A DNA stretch of 56,707 bases from an uncultured Actinomycetes bacterium (GCA_937926105.1 CALANS010000008.1:1-56707); one strand, 5' to 3'. Shown: positions 17,450 through 26,423, numbered from the stretch's first letter. Program-made: numbers and translations. Notes: a model not told the origin generated them from the sequence alone.

Positions 17450-17703
17450 GCCCGAAGCGCCCCCGTTCGCGCCCTCGGGGTACCCCGGCGGGTCGCGAAC
17501 TGCGGGGTTGAGCGGGACCGGGCGGTGTCGGCGCAGGGCGGCGCGCGTGTGCCCACTACCATCGGGGCGGCGAGTGGCCGGATCAGACGGTTCGCCGAGA
17601 GCGGTCACGGCGTCGACGAACACCCGGTGCCGCCGGGTGGCAGTAGCGTCGATGGCAGTGCCGCTGGTCCCGTGAGCAGCGTCGGATAGAGGTGGACGAA
17701 CCG

Positions 17704-18120
17704 ATGAGCAACCCCGTTGTGCTGGTGTACAGCAACCGGCCGGAGGTGCGGGAGGCCGTCATGCTGGCCATTGGTCGCCGCCCAGCGCCGGACGTCGGGC
17801 GGGTGGACTTCCTGGAATGCTCCTCGGTGTCCGAGGTGCTGATGGCGGTGGATGCTGGCGAGGCCGACCTGGCGGTGCTCGACGGCGAGGCGCAGCCGGT
17901 CGGTGGCATGGGCATCAGCAGGCAGATGCATCTGGAACTGGACCGGGTGCCCCCGGTGATCCTGCTGATCCGCCGCCTCGACGACCGTTGGCTGTCCACC
18001 TGGGCCAAGGCCGACGAGGTGCTGCAGTACCCGGTGGATCCGGTCACGGCCGCCGAGACCGTCGCCGCCGTGCTGCGCCGGATGCGGGCCGTGGCCCGCG
18101 TGTCCGGCGGCGCGCACTGA
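17704..18120 (+). CDS. Receiver-like (pseudo-response-regulator) protein
   Basis: 138 residues from ATG at 17704 (GAGGTGG 8 nt upstream; a GTG at 17692 is in frame). The pattern of strands and helices fits a CheY-type receiver: [19 protein letters not shown], then [20 protein letters not shown], then [14 protein letters not shown] and a final LRRM helix. The usual N-terminal acidic pair is replaced by Asn/Arg (YSNRPE) and the possible phospho-acceptor Asp lies in VLDGEA, so it may not be a normal phosphorylated receiver. No output domain. It ends 17 bp before trpD and is probably co-transcribed. Confidence 0.7.
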   Translation: MSNPVVLVYSNRPEVREAVMLAIGRRPAPDVGRVDFLECSSVSEVLMAVDAGEADLAVLDGEAQPVGGMGISRQMHLELDRVPPVILLIRRLDDRWLSTWAKADEVLQYPVDPVTAAETVAAVLRRMRAVARVSGGAH

Positions 18121-18137
18121 CGATCGCGCCCTCGACG

Positions 18138-19217
18138 ATGGCGGAGCCTGGCACCGAGCCGGCGCGCAGCGCGGTACCCGCCTGGCCGGCGGTGCTGTCC
18201 GGGCTGCTGGCCGGTGACGACCTGCCCGCGCAGCACACCTCCTGGGTGATGGACCAGATCATGTCGGGCCGGGCCACCGGCGCCCAGGTCGCGGCGTTCG
18301 CCTTGGCGCTGCGCGCCAAGGGGGAGACTCCCGGCGAACTCACCGGCCTGGTCGCCGGAATGTTGGCACACGCCAACCGGCTGGCCGTGCCGGGTCGCGC
18401 GGTGGACGTCGTGGGGACCGGCGGCGACCGGGCGAACACCGTCAACATCTCCTCGATGGCCGCGGTGGTAACGGCGGCGGCGGGGGCGACGGTCGTCAAG
18501 CACGGCAACCGGGCGGCGTCGTCCAGTTGCGGTGCGGCCGACCTGCTGGAGGGGCTGGGGGTGGCGATCACGCTGCCGCCGGACGCCGTTGCCGAGTGTG
18601 TGCGCCGGGTGGGTATCGGTTTCTGCTTCGCCCCGGTGTTCCACCCGTCGTTCCGGCACACCGCGGGACCGCGGCGGGAAATGGGCGTGCCTACGGTGTT
18701 CAACTTCCTGGGGCCGCTGACCAACCCGGCGCAACCTCCGGCCGGCGCCATCGGCTGTGGTGACGTCCGGATGGCGCCGGTGATGGCGCAGGTGTTCGCC
18801 GATCGCGGGTCGGACGTGCTGCTATTCCGCGGCGACGACGGTATCGACGAGCTGACCACCACGACGACGTCCACGGTGTGGGCGGTGCACGGCGGGTCGG
18901 TGACCCAGGGGTCACTGGATCCAGCGGATTTGGGCATCGGGCGGGCGGCACCGGAGGCGCTGCGCGGCGGCGACGTGGCCGTCAATGTGGCGGTGGCCCG
19001 CGGTGTGTTCGACGGCGCGGGCGGGCCGGTGGCCGATGCAGTGGCCCTGAACGCCGCGGCGGCGCTGGCCGCGCACGCCGGGCTGACCGGCAACCTGCTC
19101 GCCGACTTGGCTGGCGGCCTGCAGCGGGCGCGGGATGCGATGGCCTCGGGTGCGGTGGCCGAGTTGGTCCGGCGATGGGTGACGGTGTCGCAGGAACTGG
19201 CCGCCTCACCCGCCTGA
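18138..19217 (+). CDS. trpD: Anthranilate phosphoribosyltransferase
   Basis: Second step of tryptophan synthesis: anthranilate plus PRPP to phosphoribosyl anthranilate. 359 residues from ATG at 18138. The PRPP-binding VVGTGGDRANTVNIS and the KHGNRAASSSCGAADLLE stretch are intact, as are FAPVFHPSFR and GVPTVFNFLGPLTNPA. Located as in M. tuberculosis, next to ctaE (Rv2192c/Rv2193). Other trp genes are not in the window. Confidence 0.96.
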   Translation: MAEPGTEPARSAVPAWPAVLSGLLAGDDLPAQHTSWVMDQIMSGRATGAQVAAFALALRAKGETPGELTGLVAGMLAHANRLAVPGRAVDVVGTGGDRANTVNISSMAAVVTAAAGATVVKHGNRAASSSCGAADLLEGLGVAITLPPDAVAECVRRVGIGFCFAPVFHPSFRHTAGPRREMGVPTVFNFLGPLTNPAQPPAGAIGCGDVRMAPVMAQVFADRGSDVLLFRGDDGIDELTTTTTSTVWAVHGGSVTQGSLDPADLGIGRAAPEALRGGDVAVNVAVARGVFDGAGGPVADAVALNAAAALAAHAGLTGNLLADLAGGLQRARDAMASGAVAELVRRWVTVSQELAASPA

Positions 19218-19266
19218 TCCGCGCGTGTTCGGCTCCCGGTGGTCGGTGAGCCGGTATGCCGGGAGG

Positions 19267-19548
19267 TCAGGCCTGCATGCCGATGGAGAACGCGTCCTCG
19301 CTGTCGCGGCGCGAGTAGGAGCGGAATGCGATGTGGGTGACGGTGTTCGTGACCCCAGGCACCTTCGAGACGTGCTCCGGGATGAGCTCGGCGATGCCTT
19401 CGTGGTCGGCGGCCGCCACGATGGCGATCAGGTCGACATCGCCCGCGCAGGAGTAGACCGACTGCACGCCGGGGATATCGGCGATCTGCTGGGCAGCCTC
19501 GGAGATCCGCGCGGCCTCCACGTCGATGAGCACGATCGCCGTGACCAT
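19267..19548 (-). CDS. Stand-alone Lrp/AsnC ligand-binding (RAM) domain protein
   Basis: 93 residues that form only the RAM domain of Lrp/AsnC regulators: TAIVLIDVEAARISEAAQQI, IPGVQSVYSCAGDVDLIAIV and the C-terminal VTNTVTHIAFRSYSR. No helix-turn-helix is present. Such proteins bind amino acids and can modify partner Lrp proteins; the partner is not in the window. The ATG has GGGAGGG 8 nt upstream. Convergent with trpD. Confidence 0.88.
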   Translation of the reverse strand: MVTAIVLIDVEAARISEAAQQIADIPGVQSVYSCAGDVDLIAIVAAADHEGIAELIPEHVSKVPGVTNTVTHIAFRSYSRRDSEDAFSIGMQA

Positions 19549-19690
19549 GTCTGCACCCTCCCGGGGCCGTCGGTTGCTTGCTGCGGGGGCGCCGCGGCGC
19601 CGTGTGGCCGATGCTATCGCCGGGCGGGGCGCGATCGACCGGCGACCATCGCTGCGTCGGGATCGTCACCGCTGTTGCTGCGCCGGCCGA

Positions 19691-21493
19691 TCACCCCACG
19701 GTGGCGAGTTGGCGCGGCCCGTCGCCCCACCCATGCCAGGGCAGGTCGACGCCGCGGTGCCGTTCCAGGTCGGCACCGGACAGCAGCCCACGCGCTGCCG
19801 CTGCCGCCGCGGCGAATCGCTGCCAGCGCCCCGCCCCGCCGGCCGGGACCGACCAGCCCGCGGTGGAGCGCACCAGCCGAGTGCCGTCTCGGTCCAGCCA
19901 GGCCAGCACCGTGGCGGTCTCCTCCGCCGTCGCCCCGGGCAGCGGGCCGGACCGCGGGATCACCGTCTCCGCCGACACGAGCAGCGCCCGCACCACCGAC
20001 ATCGGGTCGACCCCGCACCGGGCCCGCCCGGCCGCCGTCAATCGCCCGTACCGCACCACCGCCAGCTCCCATCCGCCCGCCGAGTCCGGGTGCGCGGCAA
20101 CCAGTTCCTCGATGCCGGCCAGGGCCCCCAGGCGCTGCCGCCGGATCAGTGCCTCGACCAGCGTGGCCAGCCGGTCCCGCGCGTCGGCCGCCTCGGCGAA
20201 CCGGCCTGCGTCGGACAACAGCTGCAGCCGTTCGGACAGCACGCGCAGCAGATCGTCGGACCGACCCTCGATCAGCGCCGTGACGGCATCGACGTGTCGC
20301 GCGTAGTCCGCCGCCGACTCTGCCCCCGAGCAGGGCGCCCCGCAGCGCCCCAGCTCGTACAGCGCGCAGGGCACCCCGTCGGGCCGTCGGCGGAGCCGCT
20401 GCGAGCAGCGCCGCACCGGGACCGCCGCCTGCAGCGCGTCCACCGCCAGCCGCGCCGACGCCTGAGACGTGAACGGACCCAGCCACGGGCCGGGTCGGTC
20501 GGCCGTGGTCCGTGCGATGGACAGCCGGGGGAACGGCTCGTCGGTCAGGCAGACCCACGACACCTTGTTCGGGCTGCGGGATCGGCGGTTGTATGTGGGC
20601 TGATGCGCGGCGATCAGCCGCTGCTCGCGGACCCTGGCCTCCAGCGCCGTCGCGCACACCACGTGGTCCACCCGCTCGGCCAGCAGCACCATCTGCTTGA
20701 TGCGGGTACGCATCTCGGCCGCCGTGAAGTAGGAGCGCACCCGGGCCCGCAGGTTGCCGGAGGTGCCGACGTAGAGCACCTCCTCGTTCGGCCCGCGGAA
20801 CAGATACACCCCGGGCGCCGCGGGCAGCAGCGCGGCGAGTCGGCGTTTGCGCCGACGTGCCGGATCCACGTTGCGGGCCGCGGTCTGCAGCTCCGACAGG
20901 GTGACCACGCCCAGCGGTCCGAGCCGTTCGAACAGCGCATGCAGCACGTCCACCGTGGCCCGCGCGTCGTGCAGTGCCCGGTGATCCGGCGTGACCCGGG
21001 CGCCCAGCAGCGGGGCCAGCACACCGAGCCGGACGCTGGGCGCCTCTTCCCGGCTGAGCACCGCGCGGGCCAGCCGGACCGTGTCCACCACCGCCGGGTT
21101 CGGCCACGGCAGCCCCAGCCGGGCGCATCCGGCGCGCAGGAAGCCGATGTCGAAGCCGGCGTTGTGCGCGACCAGCACGCAGCCGCGAGCAAACTCCAGG
21201 AAGGCCGGCAGCACGGTGTCGATCCGTGGGGCATCGCAGACCATCGCGTCGGTGATCCCGGTGAGCATCACGATCTGCGGCGGGATGGCCCGGCCCGGAT
21301 CGACCAGGGTGGCGAACTCGCCCAGCACCTCGCCGCCGCGCACCTTCACGGCGCCGAATTCGGTGATCGCGTCCTCGGCGGAAGACCCACCGGTGGTCTC
21401 CAGGTCGACCACCACGAACGTGATCTCGCGCAGCGGATCTTCGAGGTCCTCGAAGGTCGGCTGGCTCATCTCGGCCGTCCGGCTGGGCATCAT
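19691..21493 (-). CDS. DEDDh exonuclease / GIY-YIG endonuclease fusion (Rv2191 type)
   Basis: 600 residues. The N-terminal part (about 20-190) is a DnaQ-like 3'-5' exonuclease: FVVVDLETTGGSS, LVAHNAGFDIGFL and HRALHDARATVDV supply the DEDDh residues. The next part (about 225-305) is a UvrC-like GIY-YIG nuclease: PGVYLFRGPNEEVLYVGTS. The remainder matches UvrC sequence after GIY-YIG, including a CALYELGRCGAPC cysteine stretch and an ADARDRLATLVEAL UVR-like helix. Start at 21493 is favoured by TAGCGT 7 nt upstream (21501-21506); ATG 21469 is possible. Presumed role in DNA repair, as for mycobacterial Rv2191. Confidence 0.9.
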   Translation of the reverse strand: MMPSRTAEMSQPTFEDLEDPLREITFVVVDLETTGGSSAEDAITEFGAVKVRGGEVLGEFATLVDPGRAIPPQIVMLTGITDAMVCDAPRIDTVLPAFLEFARGCVLVAHNAGFDIGFLRAGCARLGLPWPNPAVVDTVRLARAVLSREEAPSVRLGVLAPLLGARVTPDHRALHDARATVDVLHALFERLGPLGVVTLSELQTAARNVDPARRRKRRLAALLPAAPGVYLFRGPNEEVLYVGTSGNLRARVRSYFTAAEMRTRIKQMVLLAERVDHVVCATALEARVREQRLIAAHQPTYNRRSRSPNKVSWVCLTDEPFPRLSIARTTADRPGPWLGPFTSQASARLAVDALQAAVPVRRCSQRLRRRPDGVPCALYELGRCGAPCSGAESAADYARHVDAVTALIEGRSDDLLRVLSERLQLLSDAGRFAEAADARDRLATLVEALIRRQRLGALAGIEELVAAHPDSAGGWELAVVRYGRLTAAGRARCGVDPMSVVRALLVSAETVIPRSGPLPGATAEETATVLAWLDRDGTRLVRSTAGWSVPAGGAGRWQRFAAAAAAARGLLSGADLERHRGVDLPWHGWGDGPRQLATVG

Positions 21494-21673
21494 GGCAACG
21501 ACGCTAGGCCGGGGGTCCGACAGGGGAGCCGAGCCGCGCCGCAGCAGTAGGTACGCGGGCCGCCCGCGGTGTCGCCGTGCCCGGTCTCGCGGGTTCGGTG
21601 GCCGCCCGGTGCCGGGGGAGGATGGTGGGTGGGCCGGCGTGATCACCGGTGACGAGTCGAGCGGGGGAGGGCG

Positions 21674-23044
21674 ATGGGGGTGACGGAGTCAACCGGCACG
21701 GGCCCCGTCGCCGATCCGGGTGCCCCGGGGTGGCACGACCTACCGGAGAACGTGCGGACCTTTGTCATCTCGGTCGCCGCTCGGGCGGTCGGTGCGGTGC
21801 CGCCAGAGCAACTGCCCGGTGCGCTGCTGCCGGTGGCCAGGTTCACCCCCGCCAAACGCGCCCGCCGTGGTGCCGCTCCGCTGGCCCGGGCGTTGGAGCG
21901 GGACGCCGGGTTCCGGGCCCTGGTGGCGCAGTACCTACCCGACGGCAGCAGGCTCGACGCGGGCAGCCCGCCCGGCGCGGATCGCCGAAGTCCGTCCGCG
22001 CATTCTGACCCGGTGGCCGAGGCCGCGCGAGTCTTCCTGTTGCACCTGCCGGATACCGGTGCGTTGGCGGCGGCGGCCGGTGCCGACGAACTCGCGTCGC
22101 TGCGTGCCCGGGTCGCCGAACTTACTGACTCCGTCGACCGGTTGACGGCCCGGCTCGCGCAGTCCAGCCAGCGGCCGGCCCGGCCCGCGTCATCCGGAGC
22201 CGATCCCGAGGCTGCGGATTCCGTGCGGGGTGACGCCCGCGCCGAGGCCGAGCGGTTGCGTCGGCGGCTGCGCGAGCAGGGCAGCAGGGTCAAGGCCGCC
22301 GAACAGTCCGCAGCCGCCGCCGCAGCCGAGGCGCGCGCCCGGTGTGAGGAGGCGGAGGCTCGGGCCGCCCGGGAGCAGGCCACCGCGGAGAACTGGCGCG
22401 CCCGGGCCGAACGAGAGGCGCAGCGCGCCGAACGAGCCAACCAGGCGCTCGATCGGCTCCGCGATCGGGCCGGGCAGCAGCGTGCGGACACGGACCGGCG
22501 GCTGGAGTTGCTGCTGGACGCCCTGCAGCAGGCCGCCGAGGGGTTGCGGCGGGAGTGGCGGCTGACCAGTGGCGGCGCCGACCCGGCCGAGGTGGTGGCA
22601 CGAGGGCTGCCGGAGGTCGATCGAGCCCGGCGACGCAGTGTGGACCCGGCATTGCTGCTGGACTGGCTGGCGCTGCCGGCGGCGCACCTGATCGTGGATG
22701 GCTACAACGTGACCAAGACCGGCTACCCCGAGCTGTCCCTGGCCGATCAGCGCGACCGACTGATCCGGGCGCTCGGTGCCCTCGCGGCCCGTACCGGCGC
22801 GGAGATGACGGTGGTGTTCGATGGCGCCGCGGTGGTGGCGGCGCCATCGGCGGTGCGTGGAGTACGGGTGACGTTCTCGCCACCTGGGGTCATCGCCGAC
22901 GATGTGGTTCGCCAGCTGGCGGCCGCCGAGCCGGCTGGCCGGGTCGTGGTGGTGGTCAGTTCCGACCGGGAGGTGGTGGACGGGGTGCGTCGGTCCGGCG
23001 CGCGGACGGCGCCCTCGGCCGTACTGCTGGCGCTGCTCGGATAG
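21674..23044 (+). CDS. NYN-domain (YacP-like) RNA-binding/nuclease protein
   Basis: 456 residues with GGGGGAGG just before the ATG. The first 100 residues are basic and unassigned. About residues 138-285 form a long coiled coil rich in Ala, Arg, Glu and Gln. The C-terminal 160 residues are an NYN/PIN-like nuclease domain: LIVDGYNVTKTGYPELSLADQ, MTVVFDGAAVV, GVIADDVVRQLA and VVVSSDREVVDGVRRSGA contain the acidic metal-binding residues. In firmicutes YacP/Rae1 cleaves mRNA on ribosomes; this protein may process RNA but has a different N-terminal part. Confidence 0.85.
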   Translation: MGVTESTGTGPVADPGAPGWHDLPENVRTFVISVAARAVGAVPPEQLPGALLPVARFTPAKRARRGAAPLARALERDAGFRALVAQYLPDGSRLDAGSPPGADRRSPSAHSDPVAEAARVFLLHLPDTGALAAAAGADELASLRARVAELTDSVDRLTARLAQSSQRPARPASSGADPEAADSVRGDARAEAERLRRRLREQGSRVKAAEQSAAAAAAEARARCEEAEARAAREQATAENWRARAEREAQRAERANQALDRLRDRAGQQRADTDRRLELLLDALQQAAEGLRREWRLTSGGADPAEVVARGLPEVDRARRRSVDPALLLDWLALPAAHLIVDGYNVTKTGYPELSLADQRDRLIRALGALAARTGAEMTVVFDGAAVVAAPSAVRGVRVTFSPPGVIADDVVRQLAAAEPAGRVVVVVSSDREVVDGVRRSGARTAPSAVLLALLG

Positions 23045-23189
23045 CGGGCGGGAGCGCGGCCCGGCGCGGTAGGGCACGAGCCGGCGGCTGTCGTACCTCT
23101 GTCCTAGCGTGAGCGGCGAATCACCGGTACTGGAGGCGGCGGGGGTGGCGCGAGGCATCACCGGCCGCGGAACGGGCAGGAGGGCAGAC

Positions 23190-23408
23190 GTGCGAATCGA
23201 CTGCGACAGGTGTGCCGTGCGGGGAGCGGCCTGTGCGGGCTGTGTGGTCAGCGTGTTGCTGGGGCCACCAGAGAATTTGGAGTGGGATGAGGACGAGTGC
23301 GCCGCGCTGGATACGCTGGCCCGATCGGGATTGGTGCCGCCGTTGCGGTTGGCAGATGGCCCGGAGTTGCTTCAGTGTGACGTGAATCACAAGCACCTGA
23401 TTGCATGA
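23190..23408 (+). CDS. Small conserved actinobacterial protein with a CxxC pair
   Basis: 72 residues from GTG at 23190, chosen for the perfect AGGAGG 6 nt upstream. The N-terminus holds C-x2-C and C-x2-C (Cys5, 8, 15, 18) in the pattern of a small zinc ribbon, followed by a hydrophobic strand VVSVLLG. The second half is acidic (LEWDEDECAALDTLARSG). Conserved in actinobacteria next to the cell-wall hydrolase locus; function unknown. Confidence 0.75.
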   Translation: MRIDCDRCAVRGAACAGCVVSVLLGPPENLEWDEDECAALDTLARSGLVPPLRLADGPELLQCDVNHKHLIA

Positions 23409-23721
23409 GTTGGAATACGTGGTCCTAAAACCCGCCCATCAAAAGGTAAATAAATGGTCAATAACCTGACGGACGGTAGTGAGCAACAGCACAGCGTCAC
23501 CAAAAGATAACGGTCACGGTGCGGTGACACGCCGAGTTCGGTAGCGGAGCGGCGACTTTCCGTTTGACGAATGTGCAGGTCAGAGCTCCTGAAGATGATC
23601 TTCAGGAGAAGGTTCGACGATTCCCGCGCGTCGCTGTCGACGGTGGCTGGACGGGCGCCGTAGTCATCTCGTAACCTGACCGAGACCTTCGCAGGGCTGC
23701 CAGACGGGTGGCCCCGGGGTC
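23409..23721. other. AT-richer leader region before the riboswitch
   Basis: No gene is supported here. The first 100 bp are distinctly AT-richer than the surroundings. A tight hairpin lies at 23586-23608: CTCCTGAAGAT and its exact complement separated by one base, without a T-tract. A weak promoter candidate TGGACG-N18-TAACCT (23648-23677) sits about 45 bp before the riboswitch. Confidence 0.5.
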
Positions 23722-23850
23722 ACCGCCGAATCGACCTGTCGGGGAGTCGAGCCGGGGAACCAGGTTCGTTGGGGTGAATCCGCGCTGCCCAGCGCAGCGC
23801 GGTAGGGCTACTTCCTGGCCCGAATCCGTCAGCTAACCCGGTAGGCGGCC
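23722..23850 (+). promoter_or_regulatory. c-di-AMP riboswitch (ydaO/yuaA type)
   Basis: The sequence fits the actinobacterial ydaO consensus seen upstream of rpfA and NlpC/P60 genes. The closing stem CCGCC (23723-23727) pairs with GGCGG (23844-23848). Inner stems are TCGAC/GTCGA (23731-23735 with 23746-23750) and CCGCGCTG/CAGCGCGG (23780-23787 with 23795-23802). Conserved single-stranded blocks CGGGGAACC, GGGGTGAATC, CTTCCTGGCCCGAATCC and GTCAGCTAACC are present in order. It ends 21 bp before the start codon of the NlpC/P60 gene and probably turns that gene off when c-di-AMP is high. Confidence 0.9.
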
Positions 23851-23871
23851 GAGGAAGAAGGGGCGCCACTC

Positions 23872-25248
23872 TTGGCGACGCAGGTTGACACGCACGGCGG
23901 TTCGGTCCCGAGCCGACCACCCCACTCGCATCGCGTTCGCGGTCTGGGTGATCGCGGTTGGATTCGCCGTGGTTGGGCGGTGCTGTTGTCTACCGCTCTC
24001 GCCGTCACCGTCGTGGGAGCCCTGCCGGCCTCGGCCGATCCCGATGGCTCGTCCACCCCGCCATCGACCACGTCCGCCGCGCCCGAACCCACCACCTCCG
24101 ATCAGGCCAAGCAGGCCTGGTTGGACGCCTCGGACAAGGCCGAGATCGCGAACGAGGATCTGCTGGCCGCCCAGCAGCACGAGAAGGAGACCAAGGCCAC
24201 CGCGGCGCACGCCAAGGTGGCGGTCGCCAAGGCGACCCTGAGCGTGGCCACTGCCGAATCCCAGGCGGTGCAGACGGCCGCCGTCTATGCCAGCTATCGC
24301 TCACAACTGGCCGCCTTCGCCAGCGCCAGCTTCCGCGGCGCCCGGCTCGGCCAGCTATCGGCGTTGCTGACGGCGCAGTCCTCGTCCGACTATCTGGACG
24401 AGGTCGCCTCCCTCGATCAGGTCGCCGGACACACCCGCAAGCTCATGAAGAACGCGCTGCAGGCCAAGAAGGCCGCCGCGCAGGCCGCGGACAAAGCAGA
24501 GGCGGCCCAGACCGCCGCCACCACCGCCAAGGCCAAGGCCGACGCCGCGGCGGCTACCGCCCACCAGGCCACCACCACCGTCGCCCAGCGCAAGGCCGAC
24601 CTGGATAAGCAGGTCAAGCAGTATCACCAGCTGTTCGACTCGCTCACCACGCAGGAGCGGGAGGCCGCCATGGCCGCCCAGCAGGATGCCTGGGAGCAGC
24701 AGTCTCGTGAGCAGGCCCAGCAGCAGGCGGCCCTACTCGCGGCACGCCAGCAGCAGGCCGACCAGCGTGCTGCGGCGGATCCCGCCGGGGCGCAGCCCGC
24801 GCAGCAGGATTCCTCCACAGACAGCTCCCAGCCTGCCGCGTCCGGATCGTCTGCCAGCGACGCCTCCGGAGCCACGTCGGCGCAGCCCGCGGTCCGCAGC
24901 AAGGCACAGATCGCCGTGGACGCCGCGCTCACCCGGCTCGGCTACCCCTACATCTACGGTGCGGCGGGGCCCAGCGCGTTCGACTGCTCCGGGTTGACGT
25001 CCTGGGCCTGGGCGCAGGCTGGGGTGACGATCCCGCGGACCTCCTCCGGCCAGTCGACCTTGCCTTACGTGCCACTGGACCAGCTGCAGCCCGGGGACCT
25101 GGTGACGTACTACTCGCCGGTGCACCACGTCGCGCTGTACATCGGCAACGGCCAGATCATCGATGCCTCCACCGAGAGCAAGCCGATCTTCATCACCAGC
25201 GTGTACCGGGGCGGGCCCAACCCGACCGGCCACCGGGTGAACTACTAG
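23872..25248 (+). CDS. Secreted NlpC/P60 peptidoglycan endopeptidase
   Basis: 458 residues from TTG at 23872 with GAAGGGG 9 nt upstream. A long signal peptide ends near ALPASADP (about residue 55). Next is an Ala/Gln/Lys-rich coiled coil (about 75-300) like that of RipA/Rv2190c proteins, a disordered Ser/Ala/Gln linker, then the NlpC/P60 domain (about 345-458). The catalytic Cys is in AFDCSGLTSWAW and the His in PVHHVALYIGNG. It should cut cell-wall stem peptides during growth. Led by a c-di-AMP riboswitch, linking wall hydrolysis to osmotic or wall-stress signalling. Confidence 0.93.
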   Translation: MATQVDTHGGSVPSRPPHSHRVRGLGDRGWIRRGWAVLLSTALAVTVVGALPASADPDGSSTPPSTTSAAPEPTTSDQAKQAWLDASDKAEIANEDLLAAQQHEKETKATAAHAKVAVAKATLSVATAESQAVQTAAVYASYRSQLAAFASASFRGARLGQLSALLTAQSSSDYLDEVASLDQVAGHTRKLMKNALQAKKAAAQAADKAEAAQTAATTAKAKADAAAATAHQATTTVAQRKADLDKQVKQYHQLFDSLTTQEREAAMAAQQDAWEQQSREQAQQQAALLAARQQQADQRAAADPAGAQPAQQDSSTDSSQPAASGSSASDASGATSAQPAVRSKAQIAVDAALTRLGYPYIYGAAGPSAFDCSGLTSWAWAQAGVTIPRTSSGQSTLPYVPLDQLQPGDLVTYYSPVHHVALYIGNGQIIDASTESKPIFITSVYRGGPNPTGHRVNY

Positions 25249-25268
25249 AACTCGGGAGCCCCACGCCG

Positions 25269-26393
25269 GTGCGGCGGACGCTGCTGCTGACCAACGACTT
25301 CCCGCCCCGGGTCGGTGGCATCCAGTCCTACGTGCACGCGCTGGCGACCCGGCTACCCGCCAGCGATCTGGTGGTGCTGGCCTCCGACTATCCCGGTGCG
25401 GCGGAATTCGATGCCGCCCAGCCGTTTCCGGTGGTGCGGTACCCGTCCGGCATGCTGCTGCCGACGCCATCGGTAGCAGCGGCCGCCGCAAGGCTGATCC
25501 ACGCCCACCGGCTGACCGGCGTGTGGTACGGCGCCGCGGCGCCGCTGGGACTGCTCACCCCGCGGCTGCGCCGGGCTGGCGTGCGGCGAACGGTGGCCTG
25601 CACCTACGGGCACGAGGTCGGTTGGTCCATGCTGCCCGGAGCCCGGCAGGCGCTGCGCCGCATCGGCACCCACAACGACGTACTGACCTTCATCAGCCGC
25701 TACTCGCGGCGCCGCATCTCCGCCGCCCTGGGCCCGCGGGCGGCCCTGGAATTCCTGCCTCCCGGCGTCGACTCCGCGCAGTTTCACCCCGATCCGGCGG
25801 CCCGGGCCGCCGTGCGGGCGCGCTATGGGCTGGGTGCGGCCCCCGTCGTCGTGTGCGTATCCCGGCTGGTGCCCCGCAAGGGCCAGGACGTGCTGATCGC
25901 GGCGATGCCCGCGGTGCTGCGAGCGCACCCGGACGCCCGGCTGCTGATCGTCGGCGACGGGCCCGACGCGGCGCGGCTGCACCGGCTGGCCGGGGCCTCT
26001 CCGGCCCGAGACGCGGTGGTCTTCACCGGGAAGGTGCCGTTCGCCCAGCTGGCCGCGCACTACGCCGCCGGTGACGTGTTCGCCATGCCCTGCCGGACCC
26101 GCGGCAAGGGACTGGACGTCGAGGGGCTGGGCATTGTGTTCCTGGAGGCCTCCGCGTGCGGGCTGCCCGTCGTCGCCGGCGACTCCGGTGGCGCCCCCGA
26201 AGCGGTGCTGGACGGCGAGACCGGGGTGGTCGTCGATGGCCGCAGCATCGGCGACGTCGCCGAGGCGGTCATCAGGCTGCTGGGCGACCCGGGACTGCGG
26301 GCCCGATGGGGCACGGCGGGCCGTAGCTGGGTGCGCACCGACTGGACGTGGCGCTCGGCCGCCGACCGGCTGGCCGCGCTGCTGGACGGCTGA
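25269..26393 (+). CDS. pimB: Phosphatidylinositol-mannoside mannosyltransferase, GT4 (PimB type)
   Basis: 374 residues from GTG, 20 bp after the NlpC/P60 stop. A GT-B glycosyltransferase of family 4: N-terminal LLLTNDFPPRVGGIQSYVHAL, central CVSRLVPRKGQDVLIAAMP, and the C-terminal GLGIVFLEASACGLPVVAGD with the EX7E-type donor-binding pattern and SGGAPEAV. It matches M. tuberculosis Rv2188c in sequence style and position; that enzyme adds the second mannose to PIM1 on the cytosolic face of the membrane using GDP-mannose. Another mannosyl or hexosyl acceptor is possible. Confidence 0.88.
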   Translation: MRRTLLLTNDFPPRVGGIQSYVHALATRLPASDLVVLASDYPGAAEFDAAQPFPVVRYPSGMLLPTPSVAAAAARLIHAHRLTGVWYGAAAPLGLLTPRLRRAGVRRTVACTYGHEVGWSMLPGARQALRRIGTHNDVLTFISRYSRRRISAALGPRAALEFLPPGVDSAQFHPDPAARAAVRARYGLGAAPVVVCVSRLVPRKGQDVLIAAMPAVLRAHPDARLLIVGDGPDAARLHRLAGASPARDAVVFTGKVPFAQLAAHYAAGDVFAMPCRTRGKGLDVEGLGIVFLEASACGLPVVAGDSGGAPEAVLDGETGVVVDGRSIGDVAEAVIRLLGDPGLRARWGTAGRSWVRTDWTWRSAADRLAALLDG

Positions 26394-26423
26394 ACGGACG
26401 GCTGAACGGACGCCTGAACGGAC
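26388..26423. repeat. Three 12-bp tandem repeats at the pimB stop codon
   Basis: GGCTGAACGGAC occurs at 26388, 26400 and (one change) 26412. The pimB stop codon lies in the first unit, and all three units carry a TGA in that frame. Confidence 0.85.

Noticed and set aside
22190..23161. 323-codon minus-strand frame opposite the NYN-domain gene
   Set aside because: Low-complexity product; the plus strand carries clear NYN motifs and a Shine-Dalgarno.
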